Positions 34,467 to 43,981 are shown, numbered from the stretch's first letter. The stretch is DNA of 64,000 bases from Confluentibacter citreus (GCF_002807055.1 NZ_NIXN01000001.1:186001-250000); one strand, 5' to 3'. Notes: generated by a model not told the origin, from the sequence alone. Made by a program: numbers and translations.

Positions 34467-35603
34467 TTATTTTTTAACTGCTGCACATCCAGCCATAGTT
34501 GTAATTTTTATAGCCTCGGTTGGTGGTAAATCGTCGTTACGCCTTACCACTTCCTGCACCACATTTTGAGTTATTTTTTCAAAAGCCTGCTCTAATGGTG
34601 TTGCTGTTTGTAAGGCTGCTGGACGACCCACATCGCCTGCTTCACGAATACTTTGCACCAAAGGGATTTCTCCTAAAAATGGTACTTGTAAATCTTCTGC
34701 TAAATTTTTAGCGCCTTCCTTTCCAAATATATAATATTTATTATCAGGAAGCTCTTCAGGAGTAAAATACGCCATATTTTCAATAATCCCTAATACAGGT
34801 ACATTGATACTTTCTTGTTGAAACATGGCAACCCCTTTTTTAGCATCGGCTAACGCTACGTTTTGCGGCGTACTAACAACAACAGCACCCGTTATAGGAA
34901 GCGATTGCATAATACTTAAGTGAATATCGCCTGTACCAGGAGGCAAATCTATCAACATAAAATCAAGTTCTCCCCAATGGGCATCAAAAATCATTTGGTT
35001 TAAGGCTTTGGCGGCCATGGGCCCTCGCCAAACAACCGCTTGGTTTGGTTGTGTAAAAAACCCAATAGACAAAACTTTAACACCATAATTTTCAACGGGT
35101 TTCATTTTAGATTTTCCGTTAATATTTACGGCTAAAGGCCTTTCGCTTTCAACATCGAACATAATGGGGATGGATGGCCCGTAAATATCGGCATCCAAGA
35201 CTCCGACTTTAAATCCCATTTTAGCTAAAGTCACCGCTAAATTGGCCGTTACCGTAGATTTACCAACACCACCTTTACCAGAAGCAACAGCAACTATATT
35301 TTGAATTCCGGGAATAGGATTTCCTTTTATAACATTTACTTTAGGCTTTTCTGGCGCATCTACTTTTACGTTGACCGTGATTTTAGCTTTTTCATAAACT
35401 AAATCATGAATGGTTTTAAGTATATCTACCTCAACGCGTTTTTTAGCTTGCAAGCTTGGATTTTTAATAGTAATATCTACAATAACCTCGTCTCCAAAAG
35501 TCACTACATTTGTTACTGCGCCACTTTCCACCATGTTCTGTCCTTCGCCCGGAACAGTAATGGATTCAAGTGCTTTAAGTATGTCTTGTTTATTAAGTTT
35601 CAT
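34467..35603 (-). CDS. Mrp/NBP35-family Fe-S cluster carrier ATPase
   Basis: This 378-residue protein has an N-terminal DUF59/MIP18 domain (about 1-85) and then a ParA-like P-loop: deviant Walker A SGKGGVGKST at 108-117, VLDADIYGPSIPIMF, and LIDLPPGTGDIHLS. Near the C-terminus the sequence lacks the CxxC of bacterial ApbC in the visible tail. It delivers Fe-S clusters. The pairing with Nfu next to a block of Fe-S oxidoreductases fits demand for clusters. Confidence 0.9.
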   Translation of the reverse strand: MKLNKQDILKALESITVPGEGQNMVESGAVTNVVTFGDEVIVDITIKNPSLQAKKRVEVDILKTIHDLVYEKAKITVNVKVDAPEKPKVNVIKGNPIPGIQNIVAVASGKGGVGKSTVTANLAVTLAKMGFKVGVLDADIYGPSIPIMFDVESERPLAVNINGKSKMKPVENYGVKVLSIGFFTQPNQAVVWRGPMAAKALNQMIFDAHWGELDFMLIDLPPGTGDIHLSIMQSLPITGAVVVSTPQNVALADAKKGVAMFQQESINVPVLGIIENMAYFTPEELPDNKYYIFGKEGAKNLAEDLQVPFLGEIPLVQSIREAGDVGRPAALQTATPLEQAFEKITQNVVQEVVRRNDDLPPTEAIKITTMAGCAAVKK

Positions 35604-35853
35604 GCTCTATTTAGATTAATTCTAATATGCAAATATACAGTGAATTGTTTAGAATTTAAAGTCATTTTATTGAAATGATTTATGGAAACATTTGGTTTTG
35701 TTATGGATAATGAAATGTGTGATTATTTGTAAATTTTTGAAAAATTAGGAAATAGTTATAATTCTTTAGCAGAGCTCTAAAACACTTCATCAAGTTTATA
35801 TTTCACTTAATCTAAATTAACATACAAAAAATACCAAATCATATTCATTGTCA

Positions 35854-35861
35854 TATATTTA
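35854..35861 (+). promoter_or_regulatory. -7 element upstream of the secreted LRR gene
   Basis: TATATTTA is one mismatch from TAnnTTTG and lies 16 bp before the ATG, predicting a very short leader. The rest of 35604-35853 shows no feature I can name. Confidence 0.4.
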
Positions 35862-35876
35862 CCACAAAAAACATGT

Positions 35877-38756
35877 ATGAAACATTACTACCTTATTATA
35901 ACAACTTTATTAGTTTCTCAATTATTTTATTCACAAAATATATATATACCTGACGCTAATTTTAAAGATGCCTTAGTTAATTCAATTTGTATTGACACTG
36001 ATGGTGATGGAACATTAGATGACGATGTAGATACAAATAATGACGGAGAAATTCAAATAAGTGAGGCTGAAGTAATAACAGAACTATATGTTTCAAACAA
36101 AAACATAAGAAATTTAGAGGGCATTCAATATTTTGTAAGTCTATATAAATTATTTTGTGATGATAATCAACTAGAGACAATAAATTTGAATAATAATCCA
36201 ATTACAATATTATTTTGCCAAGATAATATAAACCTTACTTCAATTTTCCTTAAGAATGGTGAAACTACATTTATTTCTTCATCGGGACCACCACCACCTG
36301 GAGGAACATCTGGATTTTACAATTGCCCAAATTTAACTTTAATATGTACGGATGGAGGCGAGGATTTGTCTAATATTCAGGAATATGTTAATGCTGTTGG
36401 ACTCATAAACTGCGAGGTTATTAGTACTTGCGATAACTATAGCAACAGTACTCAAATCATAAATATTCCTGACACTAATTTTAAGAACATTCTTTTGAAT
36501 AATGGCACAGATTTAAATGCAGATGGAGAGATTCAAGTTTTTGAAGCTGAAAATAGAACTTCACTTGCCATTACCAATCAAGGTATAGAATCGTTAGAAG
36601 GAATTCAATATTTTGTTAACCTTACTACATTAGCAGCTCAAGATAATTTAATTGCCTCATTGGATATAACCTCATTAACAAATCTTAAATCTTTAGATCT
36701 TAATGGAAATTCTTTAACCTCGCTAGACACATCATTATTGACCAATCTTGAATATTTATATCTAAATAACAATTCCTTCACCTCTTTAAATGTTGATACA
36801 TTAAATAATCTTAAGCAATTAGATTGCAGCTATAATCCCTTGACGAGTTTGGATGTGAGCAAACTAATTAATCTGGTAAATCTTAATTGTGGTGTTTGTG
36901 ATTTATCATCTTTGAATATAGGCTCCTTAAACAGTCTTAATATTTTAATACTCAACCATAATAAATTAACTGATTTAGATATTACTAACATTCCTAATTT
37001 AGTTAGATTAGCATGCAATTCTAACCAATTAACAAATTTAGATTTGAGCAATCTGCCTAATCTAGAAAATTTTAATTGTCAAGAAAATCAATTCACAGAA
37101 TTAGATTTTAGTGCTTTACCCAACATAAAGTACTTAACCTGTGGGTATAGTAGTCTTTCAACCATTGATGTTAGTAACTTAACTAAACTAGAACAGCTAG
37201 TTTGTGGCAATACCCCTAATTTAACAACTTTAATAATTAAAAATGGTAGCCTAGAAACAAAACTATATCTCCCTTTAAGCCCAAATCTAAGCTATATATG
37301 TTGTGATGAATTTGAAATTGATACTGTTCAAGATTTAATAAATGGCTATGGCTATACCAACTGCGAAATTAACACCTATTGCACATTTCAACCTGGTGGA
37401 GATTCTTCAACAATTGAAGGTCTATTCATATTTAATGAAAACGGTGGCGATTGCAATGATGCCACTCCTTTTTATGACCATGTAAAATACAAGGTTAACA
37501 ATGCTGTTTCAAACGGCTTATTTATTTCTGACAATTCTGGCTTATATAAAACCTCAGTAAAAGATGGAGATTATACCATAACACCACTTTTGGAAAATTC
37601 AGAGTACTTCACAATATCCCCAAGTTCTTTTATAGCTAGTTTCCCAACAGATGGAAATATATTTAATCAAGATTTCTGTATCACCCCTAATGGCGTACAT
37701 AATGATTTGGATATATCAATAATACCTTTGGATCCTGCTAGGCCGGGCTTTGATACTGATTACAAAATAATATACAAAAATAAAGGGAATCAATCTTTAT
37801 CAGGTTCAATTGAAATTAATTTTCAACATGATTTAATGGATTTAATTACTTCAAATCCAACAGTTGATATACAATCAACAAATTTATTAATTTGGAATTA
37901 TAATAATTTACAGCCTTTTGAATCTAAAGAAATTTTAGTAACATTCAACATCAATACGCCTTTGGAAACGCCCTCAGTTAATGATGGGGATATTTTAAAC
38001 TTTTCAGCTAATATCTATCCAATTATGGGAGATGAAACAGAAGTTGACAATATATTCAGTTTAAATCAAACAGTCGTTAACTCTTATGACCCTAATGATA
38101 AAACTTGCTTAGAAGGAAATACTATTACCCCAGATTTAATTGGAGAATATGTACATTATTTAATACGCTGTGAAAATACGGGCACCGCAGAGGCTGTCAA
38201 TGTAGTAATTAAAGATGTTATTGATACTACAAAATTTGATATTAGCTCTTTGATTATTACTGATTCTAGTCACAATATGGAGACTAGGATTAATAGTAAT
38301 ATAGTTGAATTTGTTTTTGAAAATATTAATTTACCTTTTGATGATGCAAATAATGATGGTTACGTTGCCTTTAAAATAAAAACATTACCAACCTTGGAAG
38401 TTGGTGATGTTTTTGAAAATGAAGCTGAAATATATTTTGATTACAATTTTCCAATAATAACAAACAAGTTTCAAACTCAAATAGAAAAAACGCTAAGATT
38501 AAACAAATTAGATGGCTTTAATAATATATTAAAAATTTATCCTAACCCAGCAGAGAACCATATTCTTATTGAAAGCAAAGAAACTATTGAGTCATTATCC
38601 ATATATGATATTTCAGGAAGATTAATTGCAAGAAATTCATATTCGAAAAACAAATTAAGTATTGATGTCCATATTAACAATTTATTGTCTGGAACTTATT
38701 TTATAAAAGTAAAAACGGAAAAAAATGAGTATGTAAATCAAATTATAAAAAAATAA
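35877..38756 (+). CDS. secreted leucine-rich-repeat protein with Por (T9SS) sorting domain
   Basis: This 959-residue exported protein has a signal peptide at about 1-20 (LLVSQLFYSQ). A calcium-binding-like block follows: DTDGDGTLDDDVDTNNDGEI (in part). An LRR region of about 15 repeats of 21-23 residues (NLxxLxCxxNxLTxLDxS) spans about 225-450. A central beta-sandwich region follows. The DPNDKTCLEGN block at about 740 is characteristic of a domain common before T9SS tails. The C-terminal sorting domain (about 880-959) has IYPNPAENHI, SIYDISGRLI and SGTYFIKV. It should be exported by type IX secretion and attached to or released from the surface, probably as a binding protein. No catalytic domain is seen. 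Confidence 0.9.
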   Translation: MKHYYLIITTLLVSQLFYSQNIYIPDANFKDALVNSICIDTDGDGTLDDDVDTNNDGEIQISEAEVITELYVSNKNIRNLEGIQYFVSLYKLFCDDNQLETINLNNNPITILFCQDNINLTSIFLKNGETTFISSSGPPPPGGTSGFYNCPNLTLICTDGGEDLSNIQEYVNAVGLINCEVISTCDNYSNSTQIINIPDTNFKNILLNNGTDLNADGEIQVFEAENRTSLAITNQGIESLEGIQYFVNLTTLAAQDNLIASLDITSLTNLKSLDLNGNSLTSLDTSLLTNLEYLYLNNNSFTSLNVDTLNNLKQLDCSYNPLTSLDVSKLINLVNLNCGVCDLSSLNIGSLNSLNILILNHNKLTDLDITNIPNLVRLACNSNQLTNLDLSNLPNLENFNCQENQFTELDFSALPNIKYLTCGYSSLSTIDVSNLTKLEQLVCGNTPNLTTLIIKNGSLETKLYLPLSPNLSYICCDEFEIDTVQDLINGYGYTNCEINTYCTFQPGGDSSTIEGLFIFNENGGDCNDATPFYDHVKYKVNNAVSNGLFISDNSGLYKTSVKDGDYTITPLLENSEYFTISPSSFIASFPTDGNIFNQDFCITPNGVHNDLDISIIPLDPARPGFDTDYKIIYKNKGNQSLSGSIEINFQHDLMDLITSNPTVDIQSTNLLIWNYNNLQPFESKEILVTFNINTPLETPSVNDGDILNFSANIYPIMGDETEVDNIFSLNQTVVNSYDPNDKTCLEGNTITPDLIGEYVHYLIRCENTGTAEAVNVVIKDVIDTTKFDISSLIITDSSHNMETRINSNIVEFVFENINLPFDDANNDGYVAFKIKTLPTLEVGDVFENEAEIYFDYNFPIITNKFQTQIEKTLRLNKLDGFNNILKIYPNPAENHILIESKETIESLSIYDISGRLIARNSYSKNKLSIDVHINNLLSGTYFIKVKTEKNEYVNQIIKK

Positions 38757-38757
38757 T

Positions 38758-39087
38758 TTACAGCTCCTTCCCAGGATCCCAAAACACTTTTCCAAAATCC
38801 TGAACTTGGTTATCAATAACTTTAATACCCTCACTTTCTAAAAGCTGTTGCATTAAATTGGTACCATCAAAATGCTGCTTACCGGTTAATAACCCATTTC
38901 TGTTTACAACTCTATGGGCTGGCACATCTTTACCAACAGAACCATTCATGGCATAACCTACCATACGTGCACTTCTAACGGCACCAAGATACTTGGCTAT
39001 GGCACCATAACTTGTTACCTTCCCGTAAGGAATTAGTCTTGCAACATCATAAACTTTATCGAAGAAATTTAGGGTTTCTTGATGCAT
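38758..39087 (-). CDS. alkyltransferase-like protein (ATL), MGMT fold lacking the acceptor Cys
   Basis: This 109-residue protein has the MGMT DNA-binding fold (YGKVTSYGAIAKYLG, ARMVGYAMNGS). The active-site PCHRV is PAHRV, with Ala57 where methyltransferases have Cys. This is the hallmark of ATL proteins, which bind O6-alkylguanine and pass it to nucleotide excision repair instead of removing the alkyl group. It is 2 bp from the convergent LRR gene and 2 bp from lysE, suggesting an operon trmB-lysE-ATL on the minus strand. Confidence 0.88.
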   Translation of the reverse strand: MHQETLNFFDKVYDVARLIPYGKVTSYGAIAKYLGAVRSARMVGYAMNGSVGKDVPAHRVVNRNGLLTGKQHFDGTNLMQQLLESEGIKVIDNQVQDFGKVFWDPGKEL

Positions 39088-39089
39088 GC

Positions 39090-39719
39090 TTAGAGTTCTT
39101 TGATAATATTTATTAAGGTTATAATAGAAATAACCCCTGTAACAGCGCCTATAACATAATTCATGTTTTTTTGCGACGTAAATGATTTGCTTCGGATTTT
39201 GTCAAAAAAGAAAATATACATGTAAAGCATCACGAATGTTCCCATAACAGCTCCAGAAACATAACTTATAATGCTAATTTTATCAAACTCCAACCAGCCA
39301 AAAGACGCCAGTGTAATAGTCATATACGCTTGATAAGGAATGGGAAGCACATTAATAGCCGATAACAACATACCCTGAAAAAACCGACTGTGTTTACTGC
39401 GTATTTTTATTTCTAAAGCATGTTTTGGTTTTTTCTTGACTATAAATAAAAAATAAATGGTGATTAAAATAAAAATGACGAACGCTACACGTTGAAGAAC
39501 TTCTATGATCTCTAAATGGTTACTTATGTATCTAGCAAAAATAGCAGCTATATAGGTTTGTATAAATACAATCACACAAGCGCCTATTGAGAACATAATA
39601 CCTCTAACATGCCCTTCCCTTAAACTAATATTTGCGGCTGTCATATTAAGCAACCCTGGAGGCACAACACCTATGAATGCTACAAATAATCCTAAAAAAA
39701 AGACAATCGATGTATCCAC
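39090..39719 (-). CDS. LysE-family translocator
   Basis: This 209-residue integral membrane protein has about six helices. It opens FFLGLFVAFIGVVPPGLLNM and has LREGHVRGIMFSIGACVIVF, typical of the LysE/RhtB amino-acid exporter family. The substrate is unknown. It is packed between trmB (3 bp) and ATL (2 bp) in a probable three-gene operon. Confidence 0.82.
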   Translation of the reverse strand: MDTSIVFFLGLFVAFIGVVPPGLLNMTAANISLREGHVRGIMFSIGACVIVFIQTYIAAIFARYISNHLEIIEVLQRVAFVIFILITIYFLFIVKKKPKHALEIKIRSKHSRFFQGMLLSAINVLPIPYQAYMTITLASFGWLEFDKISIISYVSGAVMGTFVMLYMYIFFFDKIRSKSFTSQKNMNYVIGAVTGVISIITLINIIKEL

Positions 39720-39722
39720 TAA

Positions 39723-40397
39723 CTATTTAATTTTAAACCGAATATACGTAATTGGTTTGTTTATTTCTAGATATTGGGATTCATAAAAGGTTTGGATGCT
39801 TGTAACTTCATCTGGACTTCCTTCTTGTTTATAGATGTTATGATTTGAATAAATAACCTCATGCCCTTCACCATGTAACAAACCAAGCGTGTAACCATGC
39901 ATGAATTCACTATCTGTTTTTAAATTAACGACGCCTTCCGGTTTAAGGATTTGCTTATATCGCTTTAAGAACTCCGAATTGGTCATCCTGTGTTTGGTGC
40001 GTTTATACTTTATTTGTGGGTCGGGGAAGGTAATCCAAATTTCGTCCACTTCATTTTGGGCAAAAGCAAAGTCTATCAATTCTATTTGTGTCCGCAAAAA
40101 AGCAACATTGGAGATGTGTTCTTCAACGGCTGTTTTGGCACCACGCCAAAAACGAGCCCCTTTTATATCGATACCAATAAAGTTTTTGTGCGGATATCTT
40201 TTTGCCAAAGCTATGGAATACTCGCCTTTTCCACACCCCAACTCTAGAACCAAAGGGTTTTCATTTTTAAAAAAGGTTTTATTCCAATTTCCTTTCAATT
40301 CAAATTTTTCATTAACAAGTGCTTCTCTATTTGGTTGAAATACATTGGAAAATGTTTCGTTTTCCCTAAATCTTCTAAGTTTATTTTTGCTTCCCAA
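39723..40397 (-). CDS. trmB: tRNA (guanine-N7-)-methyltransferase
   Basis: This 224-residue SAM-dependent enzyme modifies G46 of tRNA. Motif I is VLELGCGKGEYSIALAKRYP, the IGIDIKGARFWRG block follows, and the substrate motif EIWITFPDPQIKYKRTKHR is diagnostic of TrmB. Length is normal. It is probably the first gene of trmB-lysE-ATL. Confidence 0.96.
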   Translation of the reverse strand: MGSKNKLRRFRENETFSNVFQPNREALVNEKFELKGNWNKTFFKNENPLVLELGCGKGEYSIALAKRYPHKNFIGIDIKGARFWRGAKTAVEEHISNVAFLRTQIELIDFAFAQNEVDEIWITFPDPQIKYKRTKHRMTNSEFLKRYKQILKPEGVVNLKTDSEFMHGYTLGLLHGEGHEVIYSNHNIYKQEGSPDEVTSIQTFYESQYLEINKPITYIRFKIK

Positions 40398-40456
40398 TCT
40401 GTTTAATTCTTATTTTTTGGTAAAATTAAGGAAATATGTGAGAGTAGTAATATTAC

Positions 40457-40464
40457 TATCTTTG
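40457..40464 (+). promoter_or_regulatory. -7 element upstream of the glycosyltransferase gene
   Basis: TATCTTTG matches TAnnTTTG. It would give an unusually long 5' leader of about 127 nt to the ATG at 40597. A second, unseen promoter may lie closer. Confidence 0.4.
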
Positions 40465-40596
40465 AATTTAGCAGGATTTTGTGTGAGGGATTGAGGCATT
40501 TGTTGAAGCTCTTAAATTATTTGCTTAAAAAATAATTTAAAGCGACTGCCGAAAGCTCGACTTTTGTTTTCAAAAGGCACACCCTAAAAACACATA

Positions 40597-41652
40597 ATGA
40601 AAAAAAGAATTTTAGTTGCTCCTTTAAATTGGGGACTTGGGCATGCTACTAGATGCATCCCCATTATAAATGCGCTTATAAATTTTGGTTTCGAACCCAT
40701 CATTGCCAGTGATGGTGATGCATTGGCATTGTTACAAAAAGAATTTCCTGATTTATTTTCTATTGAATTGCCTTCTTATAAAATCAGTTACTCTAAACGC
40801 AAGGCGTATTTTAAATTGAAACTGTTTAAGGATACACCCCGGATTTTAAAAGCCATAAAAGCCGAAAAAATAGTAACAAAACATATTGTTGAAATACATG
40901 GCATTATTGGTATCATATCTGATAACCGGTTGGGGGTTTACAGTAAAAAAATACCCAGCGTGATTATAACACATCAATTAAATGTTTTAAGTGGCAACAC
41001 CACATGGTTAAGCACTCTACTACATAAAGAATTTATAAAGCATTTTGATGCATGCTGGGTTCCAGATGTTGAAGGTGATGACAATTTAAGCGGCAAACTT
41101 GGACATGGGAGTGTAACTGAAATCCCAATTAAATATATCGGCCCTTTAAGTAGATTTTTAAAAAAAGACAATAAAACCGTCAATAAACTTTTAGTGATTC
41201 TTTCAGGACCTGAACCACAGCGCACTTTGTTAGGTGAAAAACTTTTGGACGAACTAAAAAAACACAAAGAAAAAGTCATTTTTGTTAATGGTAATATTGA
41301 AGATGAACAAACCGTTCAGGTAGTTGGGAACATAACGTTATATAATTTTATGACCACAAACCAACTTGAAAAAACCATAAATGAAAGTGAATTAATAATT
41401 TCCAGATCGGGTTATACAACCATCATGGATTTAGCCAAACTTGGAAAAAAAGCATTTTTCATACCAACTCCAGGGCAGTACGAGCAAGAATATTTAGCAA
41501 AGCGATTGTGTGAATTGAATATCGTTCCTTATTGTAATCAAAATGATTTTACATTGGACAAACTTGAACAAATGGGATACTTTAAAGGTTTAGAGGGCTT
41601 TAATTTCGAAACGGATTATAAAGATTTATTTAGCCTTTTCAAGGGTGAATGA
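40597..41652 (+). CDS. MurG-like/MJ1255-type glycosyltransferase
   Basis: This 351-residue GT-B fold protein opens ILVAPLNWGLGHATRCIPII, a glycosyltransferase-28-like glycine-rich loop. The C-terminal donor half has LVILSGPEPQRTLLGEKLL and SRSGYTTIMDLAKLGKKAFFIPTPGQYEQEYLA (in part), the nucleotide-sugar binding motif. The acceptor and pathway are unknown. Its last 27 bp overlap the 3' end of the convergent histidine kinase gene. Confidence 0.8.
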   Translation: MKKRILVAPLNWGLGHATRCIPIINALINFGFEPIIASDGDALALLQKEFPDLFSIELPSYKISYSKRKAYFKLKLFKDTPRILKAIKAEKIVTKHIVEIHGIIGIISDNRLGVYSKKIPSVIITHQLNVLSGNTTWLSTLLHKEFIKHFDACWVPDVEGDDNLSGKLGHGSVTEIPIKYIGPLSRFLKKDNKTVNKLLVILSGPEPQRTLLGEKLLDELKKHKEKVIFVNGNIEDEQTVQVVGNITLYNFMTTNQLEKTINESELIISRSGYTTIMDLAKLGKKAFFIPTPGQYEQEYLAKRLCELNIVPYCNQNDFTLDKLEQMGYFKGLEGFNFETDYKDLFSLFKGE

Positions 41653-42669
41653 AAATTCACTGCCTACACCATACTCACTTTCGACATAAATTTTTTCGTC
41701 GTGTGCTTCGATAATATGTTTTACTATAGACAAACCCAATCCAGAGCCTCCCTCTTTCCGGGAGCCACTTTTATCTACCCTATAAAATCGTTCGAACAAA
41801 CGGGATAAATGCTTTTTCTCTATACCTTCACCATTATCGGTAACACGTACGATCACTTTGTTTTTAATAAGGTTTTCTATACTAATCTCTGTAGTTCCTT
41901 TTTCCCTTCCATATTTTATGGAATTAATAATAAGATTCGCCAATACTTGCTGGATGCGTTCTTTATCGGCAGTTACCATAATGGGGTTATGATAATCAAT
42001 ATCAAACGTAAGGGTTATTTTCTTTTTGGCAGCCCTCATCTCCATCATCCCAAATACATTTTTGGCTAGGTCAACGATATCAAACGATTCAATATTCAAT
42101 CTTAAATCACCTACTTCCAATTTGGTAATCATATCCAAATCGCTAACAATATAACTAAGTCTTTCTACCGCTTCACTGGCACGTTGCAAGTATTTTTCCC
42201 TAATGTTTTTATCGTTCATGGCACCGTCCAGCAATGTTAAAATGTAGCCTTGAATGGTGAACAAAGGTGTTTTTAGTTCGTGCGATACATTGCCTAAAAA
42301 TTCTTTTCGGTATTGCTCCCTAACTTTTAGGGTTTCTATTTCTAGTTTTTTATCGCGGGCAAACTTATCTATTTCTTGGGTAAGGGTGGCCATATCTGTA
42401 TTTATAGGCCCTCTAGACAAGTTTGTTGATTCTAGAAGTGTTAAATCGTCATATATTTTTTTAACGCGTTTATATATAAATCTTTCAACCCTATATTGTA
42501 TGACGATAAATGAAAAAATATAGCAACAAATTGTGAAACCTAAAATAAGTTGCCATTTAGGTTCAAAAAAATAATATAAAAAAACACTCATTAAGAGCGT
42601 TATAAATATAGTTATGTAAAGCGACGTTCGTATCGCAAACTTGTATGTTTTTTTAAGTTTTACCTGCAT
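41626..42669 (-). CDS. sensor histidine kinase, PhoR-like
   Basis: This 347-residue membrane kinase has two helices near the N-terminus (about 12-33 and 40-58) with little periplasmic sequence between. The H-box is FLGNVSHELKTPLFTIQGY (His130), followed by the N-box ANLIINSIKYGR, G1 VTDNGEGIEKKHL, F-box LFERFYRVDKSGSRK and G2 GGSGLGLSIVKHIIEAH. It should autophosphorylate and pass phosphate to the adjacent response regulator, 3 bp upstream in the same operon. The short extracytoplasmic part suggests sensing in or near the membrane. Its 3' end overlaps the glycosyltransferase gene by 27 bp. Confidence 0.93.
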   Translation of the reverse strand: MQVKLKKTYKFAIRTSLYITIFITLLMSVFLYYFFEPKWQLILGFTICCYIFSFIVIQYRVERFIYKRVKKIYDDLTLLESTNLSRGPINTDMATLTQEIDKFARDKKLEIETLKVREQYRKEFLGNVSHELKTPLFTIQGYILTLLDGAMNDKNIREKYLQRASEAVERLSYIVSDLDMITKLEVGDLRLNIESFDIVDLAKNVFGMMEMRAAKKKITLTFDIDYHNPIMVTADKERIQQVLANLIINSIKYGREKGTTEISIENLIKNKVIVRVTDNGEGIEKKHLSRLFERFYRVDKSGSRKEGGSGLGLSIVKHIIEAHDEKIYVESEYGVGSEFSFTLEKAK

Positions 42670-42672
42670 TAA

Positions 42673-43353
42673 TTAATCTACAAACTTATAGCCAACTCCT
42701 TTAATGGTTTTAAAACAATCATCTCCAATTTTTTCGCGTAATTTTCGAATGTGCACATCAATAGTCCTACCTCCTACAACCACTTCATTTCCCCAAACTT
42801 TGTCGAGAATTTCATCGCGTTTAAATACTTTCCCTGGTTTAGAGGCTAGTAAAGATAATAATTCAAATTCTTTTCTTGGTAAAATTATTTCTTTTCCTTT
42901 TAAAACTATTTTATACTCATCCCTGTTTATGACTAAATTTCCAATTTTTACGGTGTCTTTAACATCTTCTTCCTTGAAACGTCTTAACAACGCCTTTACT
43001 TTACTTATTAATACTTTTGGTTTTATGGGTTTTGTAATATAATCGTCGGCTCCAGCATCAAACCCAGCTAATTGAGAATAATCTTCACCTCTAGCAGTTA
43101 AAAATGTAATAACAACATCTTTTAGATTTGGATCTTTTCTAATCAATTCACAGGCTTCAATACCATCCATTTCTGGCATCATGACGTCAAGAATAACTAA
43201 TTGAGGAAGTTCTTTTTTTGCTTTCTTTACGGCCTCTATGCCATTTTCGGCAGTAATGACTTGGTAACCTTCGCTCGTAAGATTATAACTTACTATTTCT
43301 AGGATATCTGGCTCATCATCTACTAAAAGTATCTTTATATCTCTTTTGTTCAT
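42673..43353 (-). CDS. OmpR/PhoB-family response regulator
   Basis: This 226-residue protein has a receiver domain (1-120) with acidic DDE at 12-14, phospho-acceptor Asp56 in VILDVMMPEMDG, Thr in TFLTARGE and Lys in DYITKPIKP. The winged-helix output domain has LPRKEFELLSLLASKPGKVF, RTIDVHIRKLREKIG and TIKGVGYKF. It is the first gene of a two-gene operon with the histidine kinase. PhoB-like is the closest description; phosphate control is not proven. Confidence 0.94.
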   Translation of the reverse strand: MNKRDIKILLVDDEPDILEIVSYNLTSEGYQVITAENGIEAVKKAKKELPQLVILDVMMPEMDGIEACELIRKDPNLKDVVITFLTARGEDYSQLAGFDAGADDYITKPIKPKVLISKVKALLRRFKEEDVKDTVKIGNLVINRDEYKIVLKGKEIILPRKEFELLSLLASKPGKVFKRDEILDKVWGNEVVVGGRTIDVHIRKLREKIGDDCFKTIKGVGYKFVD

Positions 43354-43532
43354 TATTAAAAATAAGTTTAAGCCTTATTGCAAGGTAAAGATAAAACTAA
43401 TAACATAAATTTATTAAAATTCTTAAACAAATAACAATAAGGTAACGTACAACTTACGTAACAGTAACTTTCGGTAAATTGTTCAAATCTTTAACATTTA
43501 TTTGGTATATGTTTTGTGGTAATTTATTACTT

Positions 43533-43540
43533 TTACATTT
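43533..43540 (+). promoter_or_regulatory. promoter -7 region of the mini Por-domain gene
   Basis: TACATTTC, one mismatch from TAnnTTTG, lies about 17 bp after a TTTTG and 12 bp before the ATG. The leader would be very short. Confidence 0.45.
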
Positions 43541-43551
43541 CACAGGTAAAT

Positions 43552-43893
43552 ATGAAGAAAAACTACATTATAATTACATTATTGTTTTTTGCTTTTATGA
43601 TAAACCAACAAGGGTTTTCTCAAAGCAACTTTGGCAATGCTTCTACTCAACAGAACATAGAAGGGCTATCTATTTATCCAAACCCAGTGACTGAAGGCAG
43701 GCAGATTATCTATATTACTTCCAAGAAAAACTTTGCAAAAAATATTGAAATCTATAATGTTTTAGGAAAACAAATACTATCCACCGTTTTGAATGGCAAG
43801 GAATTAAACATTTCTTCCCTTAGTACAGGTGTTTATATTTTAAAGATTACGGAAAATAAAATAAGCGAGACCAGAAAACTGGTTATTAAATAA
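43552..43893 (+). CDS. mini secreted protein consisting almost only of a Por (T9SS) sorting domain
   Basis: This is a 113-residue protein. A signal peptide (about 1-23, FFAFMINQQGFSQ) is followed by about 20 residues and then a complete type A C-terminal sorting domain: SIYPNPVTEGRQIIYI, IEIYNVLGKQIL and LSTGVYILKIT. No other domain is present, so the cargo is essentially absent. It may be a remnant, a small surface factor or a competitor for the secretion machinery. ATG 43552 follows the short promoter and is preferred over an upstream start. It ends at a strong terminator. Confidence 0.82.
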   Translation: MKKNYIIITLLFFAFMINQQGFSQSNFGNASTQQNIEGLSIYPNPVTEGRQIIYITSKKNFAKNIEIYNVLGKQILSTVLNGKELNISSLSTGVYILKITENKISETRKLVIK

Positions 43894-43949
43894 TAACAAG
43901 ATTGTGTTGGTCTAAATAACTAGGTTGACCGATTTTAAAAATATCCCAT

Positions 43950-43981
43950 TAACCGTTGAATTTAGCCTCAACGGTTTTTTT
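43950..43981 (+). terminator. terminator after the mini Por-domain gene
   Basis: AACCGTTGA-atttagcc-TCAACGGTT followed by a T-run is an intrinsic terminator. Confidence 0.85.
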
